From Bacteroidales bacterium (GTDB lineage: Bacteria > Bacteroidota > Bacteroidia > Bacteroidales > GCA-2748055): 64,000 nt of DNA. The notes under the pieces are model-generated. The model saw only the letters and a list, made by a program, of their open reading frames with translations. It did no database searches and was not told where the DNA came from. A program made the position numbers and the translations under genes. Below, piece after piece: positions 19,869 through 28,915 of this stretch. The DNA lies in NCBI GenBank assembly GCA_029210725.1, contig JARGFM010000004.1, positions 1-64,000 on the forward strand, written 5' to 3'. Each line of letters opens with the position of its first letter. Position 1 is the stretch's first letter.

Positions 19869-19896
19869 CAAATGTAACTAAATTTTCGTACATTTC
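19869..19896. promoter_or_regulatory. Facing promoter boxes for sucD and the AraC gene
   Basis: TACATTTG on the minus strand (19876-19869, perfect) points to sucD. TACATTTC on the plus strand (19889-19896, 7 of 8) points to the AraC-type gene 3 bases before its ATG. The boxes are 12 bases apart and form a perfect 7-bp inverted repeat (AAATGTA...TACATTT). The two promoters are unlikely to fire independently. Confidence 0.5.
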
Positions 19897-19899
19897 GAT

Positions 19900-21027
19900 A
19901 TGGAAGCTATCCTCTATATCGGGATCTCCCAGACCCTCTTTGCCGGCATCCTGATTGCAGTGAAAAGGCCCCGGATACTGGCTAACAAGATCCTGGCAGC
20001 CTGGCTCTTCATCATCTGCATCGAGATGATTATTGTCCTGATTAACGAGACCCTGATAGAGTTATATCCCATTAAAATCCTGCCCTATACCTATGGGCCT
20101 TTATTACTGTTATATGCCATGTGGATGACCTCAGAAAAACCCCATTTTGATCTTCGCTACCTCTGGCATTTCTCTCCCTTTATCATCTTCCTGATAGCCT
20201 CTCTGCTGTTCCTGGATGAACGGGTTATGCACGGTACTGACGGATTTCTGCTAAAGGACCGTTTTGTCTCCTTCAGGATCATTTATGGCATTACTTTTTT
20301 TATTTCCATCACGGCCTACTCTGTGGCTACTTTTGTGGTTATCAACAGGCATCAGCGCAGGTTGAAGCAGCTGGTCAGCTACTCTTCGGGCAAGATCACC
20401 CTTCAATGGCTACTGGGCCTCTCCATCACCTTCTATGCGGGATATATCATCATGTTCATTTTCGGGGGAGTCGATATCCTGGTGGGTTTTATGCCCTTTG
20501 ATCCTTACGAGATTTCCTTTATCAGCCTGACCCTCCTATCCTTTCTCTTCGGAGTATTCGGGTTTCATCAGCCCGGGATCTTTGAAGAAATGGTCAGATA
20601 TAAAAGCATCGAGATGGAAGTGGAGCCGGAGACCGATAATAAAAAATATCAGAGATCGGGACTGAAACAGGAAGATGTGGCCGGGCTGGTGAATAAAATC
20701 AGGAAATATATGGTTATCGAAAAACCCTATCTGAACGGGGAACTGAGTATCTATGATCTCTCCGAGCAGCTCAGGATCTCCAGGCATATCCTGTCGGAGC
20801 TGATCAATGAGCATATGGGGAAAAACTTCTACAGCCTGGTAAATGAATACAGGGTTAATGAGGTGAAAGAGCGGCTGAGAAGCAATACATATAAACACCT
20901 GACAATTCTTGCCATCGCTTTTGATTCCGGGTTCAACTCCAAATCGAGCTTCAATACCATCTTCAAAGAGAAGACTGGAAAGACGCCCAGCGAATACCTG
21001 GCAGACCTTAATGCCAAAAATTCCTGA
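19900..21027 (+). CDS. AraC-family regulator with a membrane-embedded sensor half
   Basis: In this 375-residue protein residues 1-230 form about seven or eight hydrophobic segments. After a charged linker, residues 265-372 hold two helix-turn-helix units of the AraC type (LSIYDLSEQLRISRHILSELI and LTILAIAFDSGFNSKSSFNTIFKEKTGKTPSEY). Such proteins sense a signal in or across the membrane and bind DNA directly. The convergent aldehyde dehydrogenase overlaps its 3' end by 20 bases. The target is unknown; candidates are its neighbours. Confidence 0.9.
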   Translation: MEAILYIGISQTLFAGILIAVKRPRILANKILAAWLFIICIEMIIVLINETLIELYPIKILPYTYGPLLLLYAMWMTSEKPHFDLRYLWHFSPFIIFLIASLLFLDERVMHGTDGFLLKDRFVSFRIIYGITFFISITAYSVATFVVINRHQRRLKQLVSYSSGKITLQWLLGLSITFYAGYIIMFIFGGVDILVGFMPFDPYEISFISLTLLSFLFGVFGFHQPGIFEEMVRYKSIEMEVEPETDNKKYQRSGLKQEDVAGLVNKIRKYMVIEKPYLNGELSIYDLSEQLRISRHILSELINEHMGKNFYSLVNEYRVNEVKERLRSNTYKHLTILAIAFDSGFNSKSSFNTIFKEKTGKTPSEYLADLNAKNS

Positions 21028-22396
21028 TGGACTTGCCCAGTACCGACCGGTACAGTCGCAGGTAAAACTTCCGGTGTGGAGGGTATTTCAGAAAAAGCTC
21101 AAACCACATGGCTTTGATCATGATGGTTTTTTGGTGACTGAAATCCAGAAAACCTGCTTTCCCGTGATAGCTTCCCATTCCTGAAGCTCCAAGCCCTCCA
21201 AAGGGTGCATTCATATTGACGAAATGTGTCACTACTTCGTTGATCATGCCTCCTCCGGAAGCGATCTCTTTCAGGATCCGCATTGCCAGAGACCTGTTGC
21301 GGGTAAAGATATAAAGCACCAGCGGGGACGGCTGCAGCTTTAATGACTCCAGCAGCTTTTCCAGCCTGTTATAGGTAAGGACCGGTAGCACCGGACCAAA
21401 AATCTCCTCCTGCATAATCGGGTCCCCGGGGCTCACCCCGTCCATGATGGTCGGCTCGATATAACAATCGGAACGGTCCACAGTACAGCCTTTAACCACC
21501 TTCTCCGGATTAATCAAAGCCAGGACCCGGTCGAAGTTCTTTTCATTCACCATGCGTGGTAACAAAGGACTCTGCCTGGGATCAGAACCGGTAATACGAT
21601 CCATCTGCTTTCCGATTTCCCGGATCAGCTCCTCTTTAACAGACTCATGCACATAAAGGTGATCGGGCGAGACACAGGCCTGGCCGTTGTTATGAAGCTT
21701 GCCCCAGGCAATACGCTGGGCGGTGCGCTTCAGGTTGCAATCGGGCATCACGATGACCGGGTTTTTCCCTCCCAGTTCAAGCGTCACCGGGGTCAGCTGT
21801 TCAGCCGCTGCCCTCATAATGATCCGTCCCACCTGTGTACTGCCGGTAAAAAAAATCTTATCAAATTTCAATTTCAGAAGCTCCGTGGTCTCCTCTACCC
21901 CTCCCTCTGCCACATAAATCAGCTCCCGGGGAAAATTGGAATTAATCAGCGAAGCCATAGCCGAGGATGAGTTTTGGGTGACCTCACTGGGCTTCAGGAT
22001 GACCGTATTTCCGGCTGCCAGGGAAGAGATCATGGGAATCAAAGACAGCATGAAGGGATAATTCCAGGGACCGATCACCAGGGTCACCCCGTAAGGGACC
22101 GGAATGGTTCTGGTGCGAGCCGGAAAATTGGAAAGATTCGTGAGCTTCCGCCTGGATCGCGACCATCGCTTCAGTTGACGCACAGCACTGTTGATCTCCC
22201 CGTAAGGAAGGCTGAGCTCATTCTCTATGGTGAGCAGTTCAGGCTTTCTGAAATCCCTGTATATAGCTTCTGTGAGCAGGGATTCATTTTCCAGTAAAAG
22301 ATCATGCAGCTTGCGCAGGTTCTTTTTTCTTTCAGCGATGGGCCTGGTATGACCTGCCAGGAAATACTTACGCTGGGATGCAATCAGTTCCTTCAT
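21008..22396 (-). CDS. Aldehyde dehydrogenase (ALDH3-like)
   Basis: This 462-residue NAD(P)-dependent dehydrogenase oxidises aldehydes to carboxylates. It has the cofactor region FFTGSTQVGRIIM, the general base Glu in TLELGGKNP, the catalytic Cys in NNGQACVSPDHLYV, and GPWNYPF in the N-terminal part. The length and the absence of an N-terminal extension fit the ALDH3 class, whose members often act on medium or long-chain aldehydes. The C-terminal helix is hydrophobic and basic. Confidence 0.93.
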   Translation of the reverse strand: MKELIASQRKYFLAGHTRPIAERKKNLRKLHDLLLENESLLTEAIYRDFRKPELLTIENELSLPYGEINSAVRQLKRWSRSRRKLTNLSNFPARTRTIPVPYGVTLVIGPWNYPFMLSLIPMISSLAAGNTVILKPSEVTQNSSSAMASLINSNFPRELIYVAEGGVEETTELLKLKFDKIFFTGSTQVGRIIMRAAAEQLTPVTLELGGKNPVIVMPDCNLKRTAQRIAWGKLHNNGQACVSPDHLYVHESVKEELIREIGKQMDRITGSDPRQSPLLPRMVNEKNFDRVLALINPEKVVKGCTVDRSDCYIEPTIMDGVSPGDPIMQEEIFGPVLPVLTYNRLEKLLESLKLQPSPLVLYIFTRNRSLAMRILKEIASGGGMINEVVTHFVNMNAPFGGLGASGMGSYHGKAGFLDFSHQKTIMIKAMWFELFLKYPPHRKFYLRLYRSVLGKSIRNFWH

Positions 22397-22513
22397 GGTG
22401 ATAAAAATAGCAATTTCTTATACAAAGGGTTCAGACTGGTCGGCTTGAACCCCTTTTACCTCAAACATCGGTCCGGACCGCACCATCCGGACGATTCATA
22501 TCCTCGCTCAGTT

Positions 22514-22521
22514 TACATTTG
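22514..22521 (+). promoter_or_regulatory. -7 box of the barrel/RND cluster
   Basis: TACATTTG is a perfect TAnnTTTG match that ends 5 bases before the ATG at 22527. No clear TTG is found at -33. Confidence 0.45.
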
Positions 22522-22526
22522 CCTTG

Positions 22527-23936
22527 ATGAAACGGACATCTTTTTTGGTACTGCTTCTAATACTTGGTATTACAGGGGTTTCGGGTCAGGGGCTGTTTGA
22601 ATCTTCGCTGGCTGAAGGACCGGACTCCTCCGGAAAGGAGTATTTATCCATTGGCGGATTTATACGTTCGGCCATCTACCTCGGAAAAACACCACTTGAA
22701 CAGGATCCCTATCTGCAGAGTGCCTATGGCCAGGCAGGGCTTTTGATGAAGGCAAAAGCAGGTAACAGGGCCACTGCCCTCGCTGATATCAGGTTCAGGC
22801 ACGGTACAGAATGGCAGCAGACTATTTCAGAAATAGAACTCAGGGAGGCGTATGTGGACCTGCAAAGCGGACCGCTTGGATTCAGACTGGGGAAGCTGAT
22901 TTCTCCCTGGGGTAAAGGAACCCTGTTTAATCCAACCAATAAACTAACGCCCATGGACCCTGCCACCAGGTCGCCGGAGACCGATGATATGAATCTGGGA
23001 ATCTGGGCCCTGCAGGGAAATCTTTATCTGGGTTCCCTCCTGAAACTGACCGCTACCTGGAACCCCCTCTACCGGCCCGGGAAACTATTGACAGATCCCA
23101 TCCCTATGCCCGGGTATGTCTCCTTCCTGGAACCCGAATATCCCGGTGTAAAACTCGATGAGGGAAGTTATGGCATCCGCCTGGATCTGCACGCTCCGGT
23201 GATGGATGCATCCCTGTACTGGTTCGATGGATATCATGGCTGGCCCGGTATCTCCTTTGACTCCTTTATTTTGGATAGCCTGAGCATGGAGCCCGTGTCC
23301 CTGAGTATTCTGGAAAAAGCCTACAAAATAAGGATGGCTGGTGTGGACCTCTCCATTCCTGCCGGCGCCTGGATTTTCAGGGTCGAAGGAGCCTGGTTGC
23401 AGGCAAACAACGACCACAAAGAAAGGGAGTACCTGCCCTTTCCCGAGATCTCTTATACAGCTGAAGCAGAAAGAAGCGGTTCCTGGTGGACCACCATAGC
23501 AGGGTATTACGGCAAATTCATTATGGATTATTCTCCCGCCCTGGCCGAACCGCTGCTCTCGGCCGAACGGGAACAGTTTCTACCGCTCATGCAGGGAGGG
23601 ATGCCTGATGGCCCGGAAACGGTGAATGCGATGATAATAGAACAGGTCGCTGCATTCAACAGACTGTATAACTACCAGCTGGAGGAGAATTATCATTCCG
23701 TATTCCTGGTACTGAAAGGAGATTTTTTTCATAACAAACTGGAGATCCATGCCCCGGTTTTATATAATATAAGCACGGATGAGTGGATGGCCCGGCCGGC
23801 CGTCTCCTGGATGCCGGCCGATGGCCTTCGTGTGAAAGCGGGTCTTCATGGTTTGTGGGGGAGTAAACACTCCCTTTATGATATGGTTGGGCCGGTGCTA
23901 AATGCAGGATTTCTCTCCATGACACTAACATTTTAA
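22527..23936 (+). CDS. Outer-membrane beta-barrel protein of an RND transport cluster
   Basis: The protein starts MKRTSFLVLLLILGITGVSGQ (signal peptide). A TTG codon 3 bases upstream could also start it. The mature 450 residues alternate polar and aromatic residues as in beta-barrels (GFRLGKLISPWGKGTLFNPTN, LRVKAGLHGLWG) and end in an aromatic residue (SMTLTF), a typical outer-membrane assembly signal. It resembles the barrel proteins found beside RND/LolA-like pairs in other Gram-negatives. It lies 9 bases before the RND gene and probably forms the outer-membrane partner. The cargo is unknown. Confidence 0.75.
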   Translation: MKRTSFLVLLLILGITGVSGQGLFESSLAEGPDSSGKEYLSIGGFIRSAIYLGKTPLEQDPYLQSAYGQAGLLMKAKAGNRATALADIRFRHGTEWQQTISEIELREAYVDLQSGPLGFRLGKLISPWGKGTLFNPTNKLTPMDPATRSPETDDMNLGIWALQGNLYLGSLLKLTATWNPLYRPGKLLTDPIPMPGYVSFLEPEYPGVKLDEGSYGIRLDLHAPVMDASLYWFDGYHGWPGISFDSFILDSLSMEPVSLSILEKAYKIRMAGVDLSIPAGAWIFRVEGAWLQANNDHKEREYLPFPEISYTAEAERSGSWWTTIAGYYGKFIMDYSPALAEPLLSAEREQFLPLMQGGMPDGPETVNAMIIEQVAAFNRLYNYQLEENYHSVFLVLKGDFFHNKLEIHAPVLYNISTDEWMARPAVSWMPADGLRVKAGLHGLWGSKHSLYDMVGPVLNAGFLSMTLTF

Positions 23937-23945
23937 AAAAATTCC

Positions 23946-26900
23946 ATGAATCAGAAAATAATCAAATACCGCTGGTGGATCATCGCAGCCTCCCTGTTAT
24001 TCACGGTCGGGTTCTCTATGTCTTTGCTGAAACTGGAAATTGATCCCGATCTGAAAAACTATTTCCCCAAAACCATGACCTCCATGGTAAACACCGACCG
24101 GATCGAGGAGGTCTTCGGCAACCAGGATATTATCATGATGATATTTGGAACAGATGATATTCTGAAAGAGGCCACATTAAAGCGGCTGAAGGTGGTGGAA
24201 AAAGAGATTGGACGCCTGGAGGGAATTAAACAGAGCTCTTCCCTTTTTGGCTCCAATCACATCTATGGCGAAGAGGGGGTCATGTACGTGGAACCAACCA
24301 TCCTTCGCATCCCGGAAAATGAAACACAGCGTGAAGAACTCCGGCAGACTATTCAAGGGAATGAACTAGTTTATAAGGTGATGGTATCGGATGATTTTAA
24401 AGCCACGGCCCTGGTACTTACCCTGGAAGCAGATGCCGGCGAAGATGAGGTTTTTGAAGGAATTCACGGGATCCTGCAGGAACATCCCGGTGCGGAAAAT
24501 ATTTATTTTGGAGGTCTCCCCTACCTCCGTCAGGCCATTGATAAGGATATTAAGCGAGACGGCTTGATTCTGATACCCATTGCCCTCTTGCTGATGCTTA
24601 TATTTCTCTTTCTGGTTTTCCGGGAATGGAGAGGGGTATGGCTTCCCTTCCTGGTGGTGGTGATGTCGGCCCTGGTGGGGCTCTCCATGATCCCGGTACT
24701 GGGATGGAAATTCTATATCATCACTTTGCTGGTGCCTATTCTGCTGATTGCAGTGGCCAATGATTACGGAATTCATATGATTGCCAGGTACCAGGAGCTT
24801 AATGCTTCAGGCTCCGGCGAAAATATGAAAAGAAAGGCTATCCGGATCACCAGCGATCTCTGGAAACCGATTACACTCACCGGTCTTACCACCATCGCGG
24901 GAATCTCTGCCCTCTGGGCCCATACCATGATCCCGGCCCGCCAGATGGCCCTGGTGGCAAGCATCGGGATTCTGCTGGCCATTTTCTTTAGCCTGGTGCT
25001 GTTGCCTGCACTGCTCTCCCTGCTGCCCAAATCCAGCTTTGTTCCTGCCATTTCCGGAAAAGGCAGAAATGGCAGAAAGAATTTACTAAGACGATTCGCA
25101 TTTTTCGTAGTCAGGTACAAAAGGCCCACCCCGCTGCTTGCCCTGGCTGCCACTCTGCTTATTTCTTCCGGGATCTTCTTTCTGAAGGTCGACTCCAATG
25201 AGGAGAATTTCTTTCCGGAACGCCATGAGGTTAAAAAGGCAGCAAAAATAATAAACTCCAAGTTCGGGGGATCAGAGAGCATTTCGCTTTTGTTTAGCGG
25301 CGATATGCTCTCCCCCGAACTCCTTCAGAGGATGGAAGGCTACGGGGAGGAGATGAAGCAACTGGATGCGGTGGATTTCACCATGGGGTTTTCCGGGGTA
25401 ATAAAAGAAATCAGTAAGGCTCTGTACGACCCGGGCGATCCGCTTTACGACCAGATCCCTCCCACCCGCGAGGCGGTGGCCCAGTATATGGAACTATACT
25501 CCATGAACGGGGATCCCGGTGAACTTGAACAACTGGTCGATTTCAACTATGAACATGCCCATCTGATGATCCGGATCAATGATACGAACAATGAAACGAT
25601 CAACGGGGTCATAGAAAGACTTAAAAAGCTTACCGAAGAGGATCCTGCCGTGGAAGCCATTGGTGGATACGGATATGTGCGGACCGAACTGGCCAATAAG
25701 GTGCTCAAAGGTACTTATTACTCGCTGGGCATTGCCCTGATCATCATATTTATTCTCGTATCCATGATCTTCCGGTCTCTGAAGGCAGGGCTTCTTGGAA
25801 TAGTCCCACTATTCATATCGGTGCTGGTGCTGTTCGGCCTTATGGGCCTGACTGGAATAAGGCTGGATGTAGCCACGGCCCTGCTTTCCTCTGTTATGAT
25901 AGGTGTCGGGGTCGATTATTCCATACATTTCCTCTGGAGATACAGGGAGGAGCGCAGGCAAAACAGACCGGCTACCGAAGCGGTGATTACCACCATTACC
26001 ACCACCGGACGGGGCATCATTTATAATGCTCTTTCGGTCATCGTCGGTTTTGTGGTATTAATCATCTCCTCCTTTACCCCGATCCGTTTTTTCGGGGTAC
26101 TGGTGGTGGTTTCGATTCTGAGTTGTCTGACAGGTGCGCTGGTCATCCTGCCTGCTGTGGTCCTGAGGTTCAGGTTCAGGTTCCTCGAACCTGCTTTCGA
26201 TGAGCATTTAACCCATAATATGAAAGGAAGAAAAACCATGAGAAGAATAGCCATGGGCCTGTTGCTGGCCCTGCTTGTTTCTATAAGCGCCAGTGCCCAG
26301 GATGCCAGAGAGCTTATAAAAAGCAGTCACGATGTCGTCAAGGTGAAATCCTTTGAGGCAGTCTCCACCTTAAGCATCGAAGATTCCAGGGGAAACCAGA
26401 GAGTCAGGAAAAGTTCCATGGCTTCCATGTCCCTGGCAGACGGAACGGAGAAGAGAATTATCAAATTTGTCTCCCCTGCAGAAGTTCGCGGAACAGGGAT
26501 CCTTATTTTCGACTACCCGGAAAAAAGCGATGATATGTGGATCTACCTTCCGGCACTGCGTAAAACAAGACGTATTGTGAGCAAAGAGAAGAGCAAAAGC
26601 TTTATGGGCAGCGAGTTTACTAATGCAAATATGACTGCACCCGGACTGGATGATTTCCGCTATACACTGCTCGGGAAAGACCTGTTCAGGGATAAGAACT
26701 GTTTTATGGTGGAATCCATCCCGGCGGATGCCGGCAGGGAGGATGAATATGGCTACAGTAAATCTGTTTCCTGGATAGAAGAAAATACCTATCTTGTGTA
26801 CAAGATTCAATATTTTGATTTTGATGGCGAGCTCTTCAAGTCTATTACCAACAGTGAGTTCCGGGAACTGGATAAGGAGCAGGGGAAATACATGGTAACC

Positions 26901-27017
26901 GGGATGAAAGCCGTGAACCATCAGAACAAACGAAGTTCGGAGATGATTATGGATCAGGTGTCGGTCACATCCACCAATCCCTCCTATTTTACAGTTGCAT
27001 ACCTGGAAAAAGAATGA
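23946..27017 (+). CDS. RND/MMPL permease fused to a LolA-like lipoprotein-sorting domain
   Basis: Of the 1023 residues, about 1-755 form an MMPL-type RND permease. There is a first membrane helix at 8-28, a periplasmic loop, membrane clusters near 205-355 and 600-755, and two repeats of the family motif (LVPILLIAVANDYGIHMIARY and SSVMIGVGVDYSIHFLWRY). After LTHNMKGRKTM, residues 765-785 look like a fresh signal peptide (RRIAMGLLLALLVSISASAQ). Residues 790-1023 are an outer-membrane lipoprotein-sorting (LolA-like) domain (IIKFVSPAEVRGTGIL, MWIYLPALRKTRRI, MGSEFTNANM). These are usually separate genes. The fusion suggests extraction of a lipid or lipoprotein from the inner membrane and handover in the periplasm. 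It overlaps the next gene by ATGA. Confidence 0.88.
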   Translation: MNQKIIKYRWWIIAASLLFTVGFSMSLLKLEIDPDLKNYFPKTMTSMVNTDRIEEVFGNQDIIMMIFGTDDILKEATLKRLKVVEKEIGRLEGIKQSSSLFGSNHIYGEEGVMYVEPTILRIPENETQREELRQTIQGNELVYKVMVSDDFKATALVLTLEADAGEDEVFEGIHGILQEHPGAENIYFGGLPYLRQAIDKDIKRDGLILIPIALLLMLIFLFLVFREWRGVWLPFLVVVMSALVGLSMIPVLGWKFYIITLLVPILLIAVANDYGIHMIARYQELNASGSGENMKRKAIRITSDLWKPITLTGLTTIAGISALWAHTMIPARQMALVASIGILLAIFFSLVLLPALLSLLPKSSFVPAISGKGRNGRKNLLRRFAFFVVRYKRPTPLLALAATLLISSGIFFLKVDSNEENFFPERHEVKKAAKIINSKFGGSESISLLFSGDMLSPELLQRMEGYGEEMKQLDAVDFTMGFSGVIKEISKALYDPGDPLYDQIPPTREAVAQYMELYSMNGDPGELEQLVDFNYEHAHLMIRINDTNNETINGVIERLKKLTEEDPAVEAIGGYGYVRTELANKVLKGTYYSLGIALIIIFILVSMIFRSLKAGLLGIVPLFISVLVLFGLMGLTGIRLDVATALLSSVMIGVGVDYSIHFLWRYREERRQNRPATEAVITTITTTGRGIIYNALSVIVGFVVLIISSFTPIRFFGVLVVVSILSCLTGALVILPAVVLRFRFRFLEPAFDEHLTHNMKGRKTMRRIAMGLLLALLVSISASAQDARELIKSSHDVVKVKSFEAVSTLSIEDSRGNQRVRKSSMASMSLADGTEKRIIKFVSPAEVRGTGILIFDYPEKSDDMWIYLPALRKTRRIVSKEKSKSFMGSEFTNANMTAPGLDDFRYTLLGKDLFRDKNCFMVESIPADAGREDEYGYSKSVSWIEENTYLVYKIQYFDFDGELFKSITNSEFRELDKEQGKYMVTGMKAVNHQNKRSSEMIMDQVSVTSTNPSYFTVAYLEKE

Positions 27018-27469
27018 TATACAAATGGCTCACAGGCACCCTGATCAGTCTCTTTTTTAGTCTTACACTCTACTCTCAGTCAGGCTCCAAAGGCACCCTG
27101 GAAATCAGGTTCACAGAGCTTCGTTCCGGCAGCGGGAAAATTGCCATCGGAATCAATACTTCGGAGGAAGGCTGGCCCAGAAAGCCTCAGATAGAACTAA
27201 ACTGGAATAAGGAGAATGTAAAGGAGGGTGTATTTACTGTAAAAGTTCCGGACCTTTCCTACGGGACCCTGGCGATCTCCGCACTGGATGATGAGAACGG
27301 CGACCTGGAGATGCATATGACCCTGGGGATTCCAAGGGAAGGTTTTGGATTCTCGAAGGATTCTCCGGTCGGACTGTCGGCCCCGAAGTTTGAGGATTGC
27401 TCCTTCCGGTTTTATCAGCCCAACCAGCATATCAGCATCCGCATGCGATACATGGGGAAAGGCAAATAG
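27014..27469 (+). CDS. DUF2141 family exported protein
   Basis: This 151-residue protein has a signal peptide (WLTGTLISLFFSLTLYSQ) and the DUF2141 signature: a beta-sandwich start (TLEIRFTELRSGSGKIAIGI) and the calcium-site-like DDENGDLEMHMTLGIPREGFGFS. Its function is unknown. The 4-base overlap with the RND-LolA gene implies coupled translation, so it may be an accessory of the transporter. Confidence 0.85.
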   Translation: MIYKWLTGTLISLFFSLTLYSQSGSKGTLEIRFTELRSGSGKIAIGINTSEEGWPRKPQIELNWNKENVKEGVFTVKVPDLSYGTLAISALDDENGDLEMHMTLGIPREGFGFSKDSPVGLSAPKFEDCSFRFYQPNQHISIRMRYMGKGK

Positions 27470-27481
27470 CCAGATATTCCC

Positions 27482-27489
27482 TATTTTTG
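27482..27489 (+). promoter_or_regulatory. -7 box of mnmE
   Basis: TATTTTTG is a perfect TAnnTTTG match ending 4 bases before the mnmE ATG, which implies a leaderless or nearly leaderless transcript. Confidence 0.5.
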
Positions 27490-27493
27490 CAGG

Positions 27494-28891
27494 ATGTATT
27501 TCGAATCCACCATATGTGCACTGGCCACTCCGGGTCATGGAGCCCTTGCTGTGATCCGTGTAAGCGGACCCAGAGCCATTGAGATCACTGAAACCATCTT
27601 CGAGCCGGCAACAAGAAAGAAGAGCCTGGCCGAAGAAGCCCCCAATACCATTCATTTCGGAACAATCCGGGAGGGTGCTAGAATCATTGATGAAGTACTG
27701 GTGAGCCTTTTTAAGGCACCACGCTCCTACACCGGGGAAGATTCCATAGAAATTTCCTGTCACGGATCGCCCTACATACAGCAAAAGATCCTGGAACTGC
27801 TGGTCAGCCACGGGGCTGAGGCTGCCCGTCCGGGTGAGTTCACCAAGCGGGCCTTCCTGAATGGAAAGATGGATTTGTCCCAGGCCGAAGCCGTAGCGGA
27901 CCTGATTGCCGCCGAATCGGAGGGCGCCCACCGCGTGGCCCTGCAGCAATTACGCGGAGGTTTTTCGGAGCACCTGAAAGCCCTGCGCAAACAGCTCCTT
28001 CACTTCATTTCCATGATTGAGCTGGAGCTGGACTTCAGCGAAGAGGAAGTGGAGTTTGCCGACCGCGGCCAACTGATTGAGCTGGTCGGGCAGATTGGCG
28101 CCCTGATCGATGAGCTGATCCGTTCCTTCCGGCTGGGCAATGTACTCAAAAACGGAGTTCCGGTAGCAATTGTTGGCCGGCCCAATGTGGGCAAATCGAC
28201 CCTGCTGAATGCCATGCTTAAAGAGGAACGCGCCATTGTAAGCGATATGGAGGGAACCACCCGCGACTCCATTGAAGACAGCATTAACCTGGGAGGAATC
28301 AGCTTCCGCTTTATTGACACCGCCGGCATCCGGGAAACTGCCGATACCATCGAGAACCTGGGCATCAGGCGTACTTACCAGAAGATAGAACAGTCCTCTA
28401 TCGTTCTTTTACTGACCGAAGCCGGAGATGACCTGGTCCATATCAGGCAGTCCATCGAAGCAATCCGGGAACAGATGGGAGGAGGCAAACAACTGGTAGT
28501 CGTTCTGAATAAGTCGGACCGGGTTCCTGAAAAGGTGCATGAGAAGCTGCAAAACAGCATCAAACTGCAGCAGAATGAAAGAATCATTGCTATTTCTGCA
28601 GAACAGGGTAAGAACATCGACGGCCTTACCCGGATGCTGCTTGACATGGTCAATCTGGGCAGCCTGAAACACCAGGATGTGGTCATCTCCAACATCCGCC
28701 ACTACAATGCCCTGAATTCGGCCTCCGAAGGACTCTCACGGGTCTCCGAAGGACTCACCTCTGCCCTGCCCTCCGACCTGCTGGCGCAGGATATCCATGA
28801 GGTGCTGCACTACCTGGGCGAGATCACCGGGGAAGTGACCACCGATGAGGTACTGGGCAATATCTTCAAAAATTTCTGTATCGGAAAGTAA
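27494..28891 (+). CDS. mnmE: tRNA modification GTPase MnmE
   Basis: This 465-residue GTPase works with MnmG to install the aminomethyl-type group on U34 of certain tRNAs. The N-terminal tetrahydrofolate-binding domain is at 1-120. The helical domain holds a G domain with GRPNVGKST (G1, about 228-236), DTAGIRET (G3) and NKSD (G4). The C-terminus is the family's FCIGK, whose Cys is catalytic. It converges on the sulfatase gene 24 bases away, with a weak AT-rich hairpin between. Confidence 0.97.
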   Translation: MYFESTICALATPGHGALAVIRVSGPRAIEITETIFEPATRKKSLAEEAPNTIHFGTIREGARIIDEVLVSLFKAPRSYTGEDSIEISCHGSPYIQQKILELLVSHGAEAARPGEFTKRAFLNGKMDLSQAEAVADLIAAESEGAHRVALQQLRGGFSEHLKALRKQLLHFISMIELELDFSEEEVEFADRGQLIELVGQIGALIDELIRSFRLGNVLKNGVPVAIVGRPNVGKSTLLNAMLKEERAIVSDMEGTTRDSIEDSINLGGISFRFIDTAGIRETADTIENLGIRRTYQKIEQSSIVLLLTEAGDDLVHIRQSIEAIREQMGGGKQLVVVLNKSDRVPEKVHEKLQNSIKLQQNERIIAISAEQGKNIDGLTRMLLDMVNLGSLKHQDVVISNIRHYNALNSASEGLSRVSEGLTSALPSDLLAQDIHEVLHYLGEITGEVTTDEVLGNIFKNFCIGK

Positions 28892-28915
28892 AAAGCGCTC
28901 CTTTTTCAACAGGAT

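Noticed and set aside
28889-28907. AAAAAG/CTTTTT hairpin between mnmE and the sulfatase gene
   Set aside because: The stem is short and AT-rich, so it is not reliable as a terminator.
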